From Dictyostelium firmibasis (Eukaryota; Evosea; Eumycetozoa; Dictyosteliales; Dictyosteliaceae): a DNA stretch of 64,000 nucleotides. The stretch's first letter is position 1. Every line of letters begins with the position of its first letter. Both the position numbers and the translations under genes were made by a program. Positions 25,297-37,343 of the stretch are shown here, in pieces. The notes under the pieces were generated by a model. The model did not search any database. It saw nothing but the letters and a program-made list of their open reading frames with translations, and was not told the DNA's origin. The stretch is taken from NCBI GenBank assembly GCA_036169595.1, contig CM069765.1, positions 4,297,501 through 4,361,500 on the forward strand, written 5' to 3'.

Positions 25297-27921
25297 ATGT
25301 CAAACCCTGTATCTGTACGTAAAAACTAAATAAAAAAAAAAAAAAAAGAGTTTAAAAAAAAAAAAAAAATAAAAAATTTATTTATGTGTTAACATTATTT
25401 TATTTTATTTAAATAAATAAATAAATAATAAATCAATATTATTTAAAAACAATTACTATTATTACAGATAAGTAATAGTGGTAGTATTAGTAATTCTAGT
25501 TTAAATAATGAAAGTTTATCACCAAGTAGATTATCTTCTTCACCAAATTCAAAATCAAGTGGTATGTATCTTTATTATTCTTCCTATTTTTCTTCTATCT
25601 TTTTTATTTTTATTACTTTGACACTAATAGATACACTTTTTTTCTTTTTATTTATTTTATTTAATTTTCTATTGAAATAAAAAAAAAAAGCATACGAATT
25701 AAATGGAAAACGAACATTAAAAAGTAGTGTTGTAAAAACATTATTAAATAGATCAAGTTCGGGTAGTAATTTAAATAATACGACTACAACTAGAAGGGCA
25801 GCAGGATCATTTACGTCAAACTATCAGAACCTATATACACCAAATAACAATAACAATAACAATAATAATGATGATGATGCAATATCAGTGGATGGAGAGA
25901 ATCCACCAGATTCACCAAAATCAACAAAAGATCATAGTAATAGTGTTGGAAGTAATAGCGGTGGATTAAATATGAGTATGAATAGTATAAAACAACAACA
26001 ACATGATAATTTAATAAAACAACAACAAAAAGATAGATCATTATGGACAGTAAGATCATTGAAAGAGCACACAGAGGTATTGGATATAATGGAGAGAATT
26101 AAACCAGTGAATAGAGCAATCTCATTTGGTCAAATCTATGCAAGAGAGGAGACACAATTTGATTTCGATCCATTGATTGGTCGTGATACAATGTTACAAT
26201 TGATTCTACAACATTTACAATTCGAAGGTTTAATGGACTCTAGAAAACTATTGGAAGAGGAAGCAAAAGTTCAATATCCAGAATATGCAATCAACGAGTC
26301 TAGATTGGTTACTTTACTTCGTACAGCATTGATAGACTCTGAACGTGTTTTCCAATTGACATTGAATGATAAACAAAAGGATTCACAACAACAACTCGAA
26401 GAGCATTTAGCTTTTCTTGGTCTTTTTAAGGATGAAACAGCTACCGATATAAGTGAGGATGTAAATATTTACGATGAACCTGAAAACTCAAATATTATAT
26501 ATGTAGATGATAAAGACAAAGAGAAAGAAAAACAGCAACAACAAAATTCAACAAATAATACAGGCGGAAATTCACCATCACCAAATATACCTGGTGGTAT
26601 TGGTAATAATAGTAATAGTAATTATAATAATAATGGAGATTTATCACCATTATCAGCATCAACATTATTAATGATGTCACCACCAAATAAGAATTCAATA
26701 GAGACTAATAAACCACAAGTTAAAGCGGCATCACTTAATAAATTGGTTATTTTATTGACACCTGATAACAATCATGATTTAGAATATACAAAGACATTCC
26801 TATTGACTTATCAATCATTTACCACACCAGAGATGTTGTTGGAGAAATTGGTTCAACGTTATCATGTACCACAGAAGCCAGGTCAATCATTGGACGATTG
26901 GAAAAAGAGTGCCGTTCCAATTCAATTACGTGTTGCCAATGTCATTAGAACTTGGATCAAGGATTACTTCTCTGACTTTAATGATAAACTTATTCAAAAT
27001 GTAAAATCGCTCTATGAGAATATGAAACAGTCGGGCAATATGTCACACGCTAAAATTCTCTCAGAGTCGTTGAATGCGAAGATCAAAGGTATGGTGGGTG
27101 TAGACGATCAAAAGAGAGCACCAACTTTCACTAGTCCAGCACCTGAACCAAAGGTACCAAAGAATATTTGGTCACAAACATTGGATATTTTCTCTGTAGA
27201 TGAAGAGGAGATCGCTAGACAATTGACTTTGATGGACTTTGAAATCTTTTCTGCAATTAAATCCACCGAACTTTTGAACCAAAGTTGGAATAAACCAAAG
27301 CTACGTCATCGTTCTCCAAACGTTTTGACTTTGATCAATAGATTCAATGAGATCTCACAATGGACTGCTACATCAATTCTCTCCTATCCAAAGGTTAAGG
27401 ATAGATCTAGAATCATGGCCAAGTTTATAAAGATCGCAGAATACTGTATGAAACATCTCAATAATTTCAATACCTCTATGGCCATTCTCTCAGGTTTGAA
27501 TGCTTCATCGGTACATAGATTAAAGTTCACCAAAGAAGAGTTACCAAAACATACCCAACAAGTCTACCAAGAGTTACAATTCCATCTTAGCTCTGCTCAA
27601 GCCTACAAAGAGTATCGTGCTCTCTTAGCAAAAGCTAATCCACCTTGCCTACCTTATCTCGGTGTTTACTTAACTGATTTAACTTTCTTTGAGGAAGGTA
27701 ACCCCGATTTTATTCAAGGTTTCATCAATTTCGGTAAGAGAAAGTTAATCTATGGTTCAATTTCAAATGTTCAAAGCTTCCAAAATGCAAAATACAATTT
27801 ACAACCAGTTTATCAAATTACAAAATTATTAAAAGGTTTCAAACTCTTAGAAGAAAATGATCTCTATTCAAGATCAATGTCTTTCGAACCAAGAAATAAA
27901 GAAAGAAATGAAATTTTATAA
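25297..27921 (+). CDS. Ras guanine nucleotide exchange factor with LisH-like motif
   Basis: Three exons, 25297-25314 (only six codons, MSNPVS), 25468-25561 and 25691-27921, phases 0 and 1, give 780 residues. The first 110 residues are Ser/Asn-rich, followed by a Gln-rich patch. A LisH-like helical region (about 205-260, LQLILQHLQFEGLMDSRKLL) matches those in many Dictyostelium RasGEFs. After another low-complexity stretch come RasGEF_N (about 380-500, LNKLVILLTPDN ... FLLTYQSFTTPEMLLEKL) and the CDC25 catalytic domain (about 540-765, ARQLTLMDFEIFSAIKSTEL, FNTSMAILSGLNASSVHRLK, PCLPYLGVYLTDLTFFEEGN). It should load GTP on a Ras protein at the membrane, in chemotaxis or macropinocytosis. The particular Gef letter is not assigned. 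Confidence 0.93.
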
Positions 27922-28613
27922 AAAAACTGAAAAAAAAAAAAATAGTAATAATAAATTATAAAAAAAAAATCAAAAATCAATAATAGTCATTAATACGAAA
28001 GAATCTTCTATTTATTTATTTTACCTAAACAAAAACAAACAAAAAAAAAAAAAAAAGAAAAAAAAGAGAGAAAAAAAAAAACTTGTGTAATTAATTTAAT
28101 CAAATAATAAAAAAAATCAAGTTTTTATGATATTCTATTTTAATTTTGTTTGTGAAAATAACACTTATTTAGCTTTTTTTTTTTTTTTTTTTTCAATTGG
28201 AAATTACTCATAGTTTGGTGGGGTTAGAAAATAAAATATGTTATATTCTTAAAGTATTAAACTAAGCACCGATAATAATTTCGACCCTTTACCTGGTATT
28301 TTTTAAATAATTATATGAAATTTCTTTCCTGCATTGCAAATTTATACTTACTCGATTTTTTTGAATTTTAAATTTTTTTGAATTTTTGTTTTTTTTCATT
28401 TCATAAAATTTTTTTTTTTTTTTTTTGTATTTTTTTATTTTTTATTTTTTTTTTTTTCTTAATTAAAAAAACTTTGCTGTTGTGAAGCAAAAATTTTTTT
28501 ATTTTTTATTTTTAAATTATCAACAGTAGAATATAAATCAAAAGGAAACCAACAAGATTTAACATATCATCCTCTTAATATATCCCTTTTTAATTAATGG
28601 AATTTCACCTGAA
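27922..28613. other. Intergenic, RasGEF 3' flank / Arf-like 5' flank
   Basis: About 690 bases between two plus-strand genes. A mixed-sequence island at 28195-28350 stands out from homopolymers on both sides but shows no coding frame. A short out-of-frame ATG at 28597 overlaps the start of the Arf-like gene. Confidence 0.55.
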
Positions 28614-28948
28614 ATGGGAGGAATATTCTCTAAAGGTTACCTACCTGAATTACCAAATGGTTCTCTTATCAAATTAGGGATTATAGGTTTAGAGAATTCT
28701 GGGAAGGTAAATATTAATTTATATATCTTTTTTTATTTTATTTATTTTATATCATTTATTTTTTTTTCTTTTGAAATAAAAATAAAAATAAAAATAAAAT
28801 TAAAATTAAAATATTAATATATTTTTTTTAAAAATCTCATAATGTAAATTGAATAACAATGCTCATTTATTTAATTAAAATTTGATTGTTTATTTACAAT
28901 TATTATTTATTTTTATAATTATTACTATTTTTAATTAAAAATAATAAA

Positions 28949-28987
<39 letters not shown>

Positions 28988-29588
28988 TGTGATGGATAAT
29001 ATATTAAAATTTGATTGATATTATTATTACTACTATTGTTATTTATTTAATAAAAATTAGACAACATTATTAAATAAATTTATAGATGCATCATCAAAGA
29101 AATCTATAGCATCAGTATTAATATCGACAGGAGTTTATATAGAGTCTATAATATTTAAAGGATGGGAAATATTTACGGGTGATTTATTATATCCCAATTA
29201 TATAAGTAAAATTTATAAACCATATTTATTAGGATCAGATGTAATTATCTTTATGGTTGATTCATCAGATATTCATCAAATGACCGAAGCAAAGAATCAG
29301 ATTGATCTATTGATCCAAGAACAATGTATTAATAGTAGTGTATTTTTAGTAATGGCAAATAAACAAGACCAAAAACGGTGTGTCCCCACTCATCAATTGG
29401 AGCAATATTTAGAACTGTACAGATTAACAAACCCTTGGAAATGTTTACCATTATCCTTAATACAAGAAAAAGGTATTGAGGATTTAATAAAATGGATTTT
29501 AGAAAATACTGTAGTAAGAAAAACTTTTAATAATCAAAATAATTTACAAACTTTTAATAATCAAAATCATTTACAAACTTTACAATAA
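28614..29588 (+). CDS. Divergent Arf-like small GTPase lacking the switch-II DxGGQ
   Basis: Two exons, 28614-28706 and 29061-29588, joined phase 0, give 206 residues. MGGIFS is a good N-myristoylation start (Gly2, Ser6), as in Arf/Arl proteins. The P-loop GLENSGKTTLL is split exactly by the intron between Lys and Thr. NKQD (G4) is intact. The G3 motif, normally WDxGGQ, reads WEIFTGD, so the catalytic-helper Gln and the Gly pair are absent. The G5 region reads CLPLS instead of the usual SAxxG type. It is Arf-like in order and length but probably slow or unable to hydrolyse GTP. The C-terminus has a tandem duplication (TFNNQNNLQ/TFNNQNHLQ). The upstream intron holds a 35-base A run. Confidence 0.82.
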
Positions 29589-29605
29589 TATAAAGTTTTC
29601 AATAA

Positions 29606-29645
<40 letters not shown>

Positions 29646-29826
29646 ACCAATTTTTTTTAAATTAATTAATCAATTAATAATTAATAATATAATAATTATC
29701 ATTTCCTCATAATAATAATAAATTATCATCCTCATCTTTTATTATTTTAATAATAATAAATCCAAAAGGTTCTAAAAAAAAAAAATCACTATTATTTGTT
29801 ATTTCTTATTTGTATTTGTTTTTATT

Positions 29827-31879
29827 TTAAATTTTTAATTTTTCAATTGGAACTAAATGTTTTTTTAAAACAAAATAAATAAAAATACCATAAATAATTG
29901 CACCAGTTGCCACGATATAATAGCCATCTCTTTCAATTTTATATTCACCATTTTGTTCGATACAAAGTTCTTTTGATATATTATCATGAATTATTACTTG
30001 TTGAATAGTTGTTTGACTGAGATTTAAATCAGAAGAAGAAAATAAAGAAGAATCATTGTCGGAATTTGATACTTTTACAATACATTCACTAGTTGTTAAT
30101 TTATCAATTAACATTAAAATAAATAATTTTGGATAAGTTCCAGCGAAATTGGCGATAGTGTTCAATAATGTTACATAGGTACCACCGATACTTTTATCGC
30201 TAATCTTTAAAAAGAATGAACCTTGTGATACTGACATAAGATTATAAGAGAAACTTGAAAATAGGGTGATTACCAATAATAAAAAGAAATGACTCCAACT
30301 AACTTCTCCACCATTTAAATTTGGGAAATAAAATACACTACACATATTTAACAATATAAAGAATACACCAACTAAATATGCATTACTCCACTAAATAATA
30401 AATAGTTATAAAATTAATAATATTGAAATTGGTTAGAGGAAAATAGAAAAAAAAAAAAAAAAAAAACTTACAATTGTTAATGGTTTATTTTTTACCCATT
30501 TACTTGAAAGTATAGAGAAAATAATAATACTTGGAAATTGAATTAAAGAGAATGAAGCTATATCTTCTTTTCTTAAACCTTTTTCCAAGAGTTTTAAATT
30601 CAATGCAGATTCATTTGGTTGGAAGACTATTTTTGAAATGATGAATAAAATTGATAACATTTTGATATGGGGTAAAGTAATAATCTTCCATAAGAGTTTA
30701 TAAACTTGTTTTGGTGTTAAATCAGATTCATTAATATCCATACCATAGGTTTCTTGTACAATTGATTTTTTACCATTATCATAACTCACATCATTGTCAT
30801 TATTATTATTATAATTAACATCATTATCATCGGTGTTATTTTCTTTAGTTATCTCTTGTTTACCAATTGAAATATGCTGTTTATTCTTTTTTTGTTTTTT
30901 TACTGGCGATGATAATAATGATGGTGATGATGATTTCATAGGTTTCATTTCATTTATATTTTCAATAATATTATTATTATCATTATTATTATTATTATTA
31001 TTATTATTTAATTTATTTTTATCATAATTATTATCTTGAATTATTTGATGACTAACAGTAGTTGATTCTTCATCTTTAAATAGCGCTAAATATATACTAA
31101 GTATTATAAATAATATACCCCAAAACATTAAATAGCCCGGTAATGTAATCATACCCTGATCTGATGGTATACTTCTAAGATATCTATTTGCAAATGTTGG
31201 TGAGCTTAATGTTAAAAATATTGTATATGATAAAAAGTATCCTGTATTTAATCCTATGGTCTATAAATAAAATATTAAAAAATTAATATATTAACTATTA
31301 AAAAATAATAAAATGAGAAAAAAATAAAATAAAATTAGAATAACATACTTGACAAGTTGAAGCATAATGTAAATAGGGTTTTGATAGAATTGTTAATGCC
31401 CAAGCATCAACAGCAATATCTTGAGTTGCCATTAAAAAAATTAATAAAAAGAAGACAATTGTGATATGGATGACTTCAGTTTCAGCATGTTCTAAGAGAT
31501 CATTAATGAAAAAACTAATTGAAATGAAAACTATTCCAGCTAAAATTTGAATAGGTACAATCCATGATTTCCTTCTACCAAATGATTGAATGAAATAACT
31601 ATCTACTATAGGTGACCATAATAGTTTTAATGAATATGGATATGTACTAATTGTGAATATACCAATTTGTGTATAGGTCGCATGTTTATGTAATAGAAAT
31701 GGTATTGTACCAAATGATAATCCAATCGGTATACCTTGAATTAAATCTATATGATATATGAAAGTGAGTATTTTAGAATTCTTATTACCTATATTTATAC
31801 ATTACATACATAATAAAACTAACCAAACTATATTATTTAATTCATCACCAAAATGTCTTTTTAATGACCCAAATAACAT
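29827..31879 (-). CDS. Acetyl-CoA transporter-like membrane protein (SLC33A1/AT-1 family)
   Basis: Four exons, 31879-31810, 31746-31349, 31260-30472 and 30390-29827, all phases matching, give 606 residues. TM1 reads LVLLYLIQGIPIGLSFGTIP, the diagnostic LYxxQGIPxGL start of the family. Further signatures are LKLLWSPIVDSYF, FGRRKSWIVP, MATQDIAVDAWAL and a late SVSQGSFFLKISD and GGTYVTLLNT. About eleven or twelve membrane segments are visible. A central Asn-rich cytosolic loop absent from animal proteins makes it longer than the 549-residue human one. The family imports acetyl-CoA into the ER lumen for lysine and ganglioside acetylation. I infer ER or Golgi membrane location. It ends 237 bases from the convergent Arf-like gene. 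Confidence 0.92.
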
Positions 31880-31938
31880 GTCGGCGGGTTATCTTTTTTT
31901 GTGTTTAACAGATAAAAAAAAAAAAAAATGAATTATGA

Positions 31939-31971
<33 letters not shown>

Positions 31972-32070
31972 AAAAAAAGTCAACAAAAAAAAAAAAAAAA
32001 AAAAAAAAAGTCTTAATTTAGAATTTCAAAGTGACGAGTTGTTTTGATCCAAAAAATTATTTTTATTACA

Positions 32071-33509
32071 TTAATTTGGATTTTGACTATCTATTGAAAC
32101 ATTTAAATTTTGGTGTTGATTTTGTTGTTGATGTTGATGTTGATTTTGTTGTTGTTGTTGATGTTGATTTTGTTGTTGCATTCTTTCTTCAAGGGCTTTG
32201 ACAGCCAACGCTCTTCTTCTCTCCATATCAGCAACACTATAATTTTCATCATTATTACTACTATTGCCATTGTTTGTTATTGGTAAAATAGATTGATTTG
32301 AGAATGCTGATGATGAGCATATTGATAATTTACAAAGAATTTTAAATATAATGTTTGAAACTACTTTAATTGGTGGCCTAAATAATTGAAAAAATAATTG
32401 GGGTTAACAAAAAAAAGGACATGTGGTTTATAAAAATAAAAATAAAATAAAATAAAAATAAAAACAAAAATAAAAATAAAAATAAATAATAACATACTGT
32501 ATTGGTTCAGGGAAAAATGTATAAAATGAAAATGATTCATTAGGATCGCCTTTTGTACCAGGTTTAGCTTGGTAAAATCTCAAGTAGATCCAAGCTGTAA
32601 ATACACCAAATATAACCAATGTAAAAGATCTATCTTGGAAACCAATGAATGAAAATAAAACTATTCTGAAAAGTACCAAAATAGAAGGTATCCATTTTGC
32701 TTTGATCTTTAATAAAATGAAATCTAATTCTTGTTCAGTTGCTATTTGTTTTAATGCTACTGAAAGTGCTGCTATAACACCAGAAAATCCACTAACATTT
32801 GCTTTCCTAATATTATTAAATAGGAATAAGGGTTTTTTTTTTATTTTTTTCCCCAAGTAAGTAGTCTAATAAAGTCATATGAACTATATTATTAATCTTC
32901 TACATACATTAAATTAATAACATTACCAAAAAAAAAAAAGTAAAATACAAAGAAAAAGAATGCGCATAAAGTTGGGAAAAAAATTACAACCAATATAAAC
33001 TTTATAAATACTTTTGAACCCCATATTGGTTCTAAATATTTTCCAATAAATAATACTGATATTATATTGAAAATTCCCTAAATGTTATAATTATTATAGT
33101 TTTTGTAATTATTATTATTCACGAATGAAGTTAGTGAAGAGAAAAAAAAAAAAAAAAAAAAAAAAAAATCACATACACTAATAATAGAGGTTTCTATTAA
33201 ACTTGCTGTAAAAAAAGTCCACAAATAGAATCGGGGTGGTACTATACTAAAAAAAAAAAAAAAAAAAAAATTATAAAACTGTTAGAAGTATTCATAATTA
33301 TTCTAATTTTTCATTTGTCAATCAAATTCTAAAAAAAATTAAAAGTTTACTTACTATACAACATTCATAGCAAAAAGGTTTAATGTTTTCATATGAGTAC
33401 TAATAACACCAAGGAATAAAAACACACCCAAGGTTGCTGCAATGGTTTTTGTTAACCTTGGAAAATTATTAAAATTTGATAAGACACTATTTGTTGATAT
33501 GTTTTCCAT
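32071..33509 (-). CDS. TMEM115 homologue (rhomboid-like Golgi membrane protein)
   Basis: Five exons, 33509-33355, 33246-33177, 33077-32908, 32806-32498 and 32377-32071, give 336 residues; human TMEM115 has 351. The rhomboid-like core includes RFYLWTFFTASLIETSI, LFIGKYLEPIWGSKVFIKF, NVSGFSGVIAALSVALKQ, WIYLRFYQ, and FSFYTFFPEPIQ. The C-terminal tail holds DMERRRALAVKALEERM, the conserved cytosolic helix, then a Gln/His-rich end. There are no rhomboid Ser-His catalytic residues, as in the family. TMEM115 is a Golgi protein linked to retrograde Golgi-to-ER traffic and glycosylation. The intron 3 acceptor was chosen to keep phase and gives the conserved GFSG segment; an upstream AG would give a 38-base intron. 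Confidence 0.88.
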
Positions 33510-33721
33510 TTTGCTTTGTCAAAACATTAATTGTTTTCATAAAATTAAGAATTCAAAATATATTGAAAAAAAAAAAAAGTGGTCGTCAAAAAAAATAAAA
33601 AAAAAAAAAAAAAAAACAAAAATTAAAATAAAAATAAATTCAAAAAAAACATATGTACGAAGCCAAACAATAAAAATAAATTCATAAAAAAAAAAAAAAA
33701 AAATTAAAATAAAAATAAATT

Positions 33722-33754
<33 letters not shown>

Positions 33755-33933
33755 CAACTTAAAATTAATTTTAAAAATTTTAATTTTTTTTTTTTTTTTT
33801 TTTTTAAATTAAATTGAACATCAACATAATCAAAAAAAAAAAAAAAAAAAAAAAGAAAAGAAAAAAAAAAAAAAAAAAAAAAAATTAATATATGTACATT
33901 TAATATTAAATAAACAAATATACCACGTTAATA
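33510..33933. other. Divergent promoter region, TMEM115 / Lon
   Basis: About 420 bases, nearly all A homopolymers, with repeated AAAAATTAAAATAAAAATAA blocks at 33612-33720 that are near copies of each other. No gene seen. Confidence 0.6.
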
Positions 33934-34045
33934 ATGTTATCAATTAGCAATAAATTAAAAAATTTAAAATTACCAACAATTACAAATTTATATAATATAT
34001 CACCACCAATCCTTGTAAATAATAAATATAATATTAATAATAATA

Positions 34046-34076
<31 letters not shown>

Positions 34077-36893
34077 AGATAATAAATATATAAGATTATC
34101 ATTCACAAATTTATTTAGTCAAAAACTATGTATAGATTATAAAAGAGTAAATTACTGTAAAAAAAAAGGTGGAAATAATAATGATGATAAGAGTGATAAA
34201 ATTGAAAAGAATGAAAAGAATGAAAAAAATGAAAAAAATGAAAAGAATGAAGAGACAGAAAAAATTGAAATTGTGGAAAAAGAAGATTTAATATCATTAT
34301 CAAAAGAATTATTAAAATTTGATAAAGCTTCAAATAAAAGTATTTTTTTTATTTTTTAAAAATATAAATAGTATAGTAATAGTAATAATAATAGTATAAG
34401 ATTATTAATAATGTTTTTTTTTTAGGAAAAGATTGGCCATTAAATTCAGAAGTTTTAATATATCCATCAAATTCTGTTAATTTTGTTGGAGCAACAGGAC
34501 CAATTTCTATTGGATCTCAATTTATAAATAGATTAATACCAAATGCGAGTGGTAAAACATTTATTGGATTGTTTCTTTTAAAAGATGAACATAGAAACAC
34601 TCACCCGAGTGTAAAGAGTTTGGAGGCAGTTCATCAAGTTGGCGTATTGGCACATGTTACACAATCACAAACGGGACTTTTCCACTTTGAGTCAACAAAG
34701 AGAGTGAGAATCAAAGAGATACAAAATGGTCAATTTCCATTCATAGCCACTATTGAACCATTGTTAACCAATGAAGATGAATCAAAAGATCCTAAAATAC
34801 CAGCTCTAATGGAGAAAATCAATCAATTATCATTGAGTTTTCAAAAGCTTTATCCAGATACCTACACTAATTTAATCGATTTTAAGAGTAGAATTCAAAC
34901 AATAGATAATCCAGAATTGTTTCTAAGTGCCATTATCAACTTTCATGGTTTAAACTATCCAAGTAAATGTCAAGAGATACTTGAGACAACATCCATCATA
35001 AAACGATTGGAAATGCTTCATGAAATGATTTTAAATGAACAACCACTATTAGCACTTCAGCAAAAGATCGCTAAAGAATTAGATGATAAATCAAAAGCCT
35101 ACAAAAATAAACTACTACTAACTGAACAATTAAAACTATTGAAAGAGCAATTGGGTAATGAAATCGATGAAAAGGAGAAAATAATTGAAAAGTATCAAAA
35201 TAAATTAGCTACATTAACATTGATACCAGAATCATCGAAAAAGGTTATTCAAGATGAAATAAATAAACTCTCAGCAATTGAATCATCGTCATTAGAGTTT
35301 GCTGCCTTAAAGAACTATGTAGAGTGGTTAACAAATTTACCATGGGGTATCTATTCACCAGATTATTTCGATTTAAAACATTCCAAAATGGTATTGGATT
35401 CCGATCATTATGGTCTAGAGGATATTAAACAAAGAATATTGGAGTTTATATCAGTAGGTCATTTAAAAGGAACCGTTCAAGGTAAAATCATATGTTTCAT
35501 AGGTCCACCTGGTACTGGTAAAACTTCAATTGGTAAATCGATTGCAAAAGCATTGAAAAGGGAGTTCTATAGATTCTCAGTAGGTGGTTTATTGGATGAA
35601 AGTGAAATCAAAGGTCATAGAAGAACCTATATCGGTTCGATGCCTGGAAAGATTATTCAAGCCTTAAAATTGACACAAACTTCTAACCCTGTGATATTAA
35701 TCGATGAGATTGATAAGATTGGTAAGAAGAATCTTGGTGATCCATCTTCAGCATTATTAGAGACATTAGATCCAGGTCAAAATTCAACCTTTACCGATCA
35801 TTACCTAGATACACCTTATGATCTTTCAAAGATTCTCTTCATTTGTACAGCAAATTCTACTCAAGATATACCAGCTCCATTATTCGATCGTATGGAGATC
35901 ATTCGTTTACCAGGTTATATCGAAGAGGAACAAATTCACATTGTAAAGGAATTCTTAATTCCAAAGACTTACATAGAGTGTGGTATCAAACTCGATCAAT
36001 TGTCCATCTCTGATGATGCAATTAAACAAATAGTTAAATTCTATAGTAGAGAGGTTGGTATTCGTCAATTGGAGAAGCTAATAGAGAAAATCATGAGAAA
36101 GACTGCCTTGAAATTGGTGAATGGTACAGCCGAAAGAGTCGATATCACCTTGGATAATCTTGAACAATACTTGGGTATACCACCTTATACATCCGATAGA
36201 TACTACGATACAACTCCAATTGGTGTTGTAAATGGTTTGGCATTTAATAAAAAAGGTGGTGCAACATTATATATTGAAAGTACTGCTGAAGAAATTCAAA
36301 AACCATTATCTTCTTTATCACCTTCACCTTCACCTTCACCTTCATCACCATTACCTCTATCATCATCATCATCATCATCAACATCACAAAACTCAATCGA
36401 GCCAGTAATTAAAATAACAGGTAATTTAGGTGATGTTATGTCGGAATCTACAAATATTGCTTATACATTTGCTAAAAACTTTTTATATGAATTGGATCCT
36501 GAAAATAAATTTTTCTCAAGTCATAATATTCATTTACATTCACCTCAAGGTAATATACCAAAGGATGGTCCATCTGCAGGCGTCACAATGGCAACATCAT
36601 TGTTATCATTGGCTTTGAATGAACCAGTTAAAAACAATTTGGGTATGACTGGTGAAATTACTATCACTGGTAAAGTTGTTACCATTGGTGGTGTAAAAGA
36701 GAAAACAATAGCTGCCAAAAGATCTGGCTTAACTTCATTGGTTTTTCCAATAAATAATAAAATCAATTTCGAAGAGTTACCAGATTACGTTAAAAATGGT
36801 ATTGATGTTCAATATGCAAATGAATATAAAGATGTTTTTGAAGTAGCATTTCCAAGTAAAAAACATCTTTTAAATAATTTAAAAACTTTTTAA
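33934..36893 (+). CDS. Mitochondrial Lon protease (LONP1 type)
   Basis: Two exons, 33934-34339 and 34426-36893, joined phase 1, give 957 residues. The basic N-terminus (MLSISNKLKNLKLPTITN) is a likely mitochondrial presequence, followed by Asn- and Glu/Lys-rich linkers. The Lon N domain starts at about 140 (WPLNSEVLIYPS, GLFLLKD) and a coiled helical part follows. The AAA+ module has Walker A GPPGTGKTS at about 495, Walker B VILIDEID, the SALLETLDPGQNS block and sensor Asn in FICTANS. The protease domain has the catalytic Ser in PKDGPSAG (about 850) and Lys in GGVKEKTIAAKR. A Ser/Pro insertion lies between AAA+ and protease domains. It degrades oxidised or unfolded matrix proteins. Dictyostelium has more than one Lon. 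Confidence 0.96.
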
Positions 36894-36990
36894 ATAAAAA
36901 AAAAAAAAAAACTTTTTAAATTAAAAAAAAAAGAAACAATGTGGTATTAATTTTTTTTTTTTTTTTTTTCAATATTTTATATATGTACAA

Positions 36991-37004
36991 AAGGGGGGGG
37001 GGGG
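36991..37004 (+). repeat. G homopolymer run (about 12 G)
   Basis: A pure G run in the short Lon 3' flank, in a region otherwise almost free of G. Long G runs are rare in this base composition. Confidence 0.9.
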
Positions 37005-37097
37005 TTTAAATAGTTTTATTATATTTGTTTTGTTTTTTTTTTTTTTTTTTTTCACAATTTTACAATTAAATATATGTTTTTTTTTTATATAGATATA

Positions 37098-37343
37098 TTA
37101 AGTCATTAATGCAGGTGGACATAGAATATTATAAGATAAACCATTATTATAAGTTAAAACTACATTATTCTTATATACAGTTGTTATGTAGTGAGTTTTA
37201 TCACTATTTTGTTTGGTCATTACAACATAATTATTATCGTTCTTATATTCTTCAACTTCTTTTATATTTTCATTGTTTATAAAATATTTGAAAGAAACTG
37301 CCAATACAAAGTTTTCAAATTTTAAGTGTACAACTTCAAACAT
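37098..37343 (-). CDS. Small uncharacterised protein, 81 residues
   Basis: Single short open frame with balanced amino-acid use, A-rich start context and TAA stop, unlike the Lys/Phe/Ile artefact frames around it. The sequence (MFEVVHLKFENFVLAVSFKY ... THYITTVYKNNVVLTYNNG ... LCPPALMT) suggests alternating beta strands. There is no signal peptide or membrane segment. It is convergent with Lon, about 200 bases away. I do not recognise a family. It could be a lineage-specific small protein. Confidence 0.6.
   Translation of the reverse strand: MFEVVHLKFENFVLAVSFKYFINNENIKEVEEYKNDNNYVVMTKQNSDKTHYITTVYKNNVVLTYNNGLSYNILCPPALMT

Noticed and set aside
32866-32903. 38-base intron alternative in TMEM115
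   Set aside because: Shorter than believable introns here and inserts a Lys-rich segment before the conserved GFSG block; the longer intron keeps phase.
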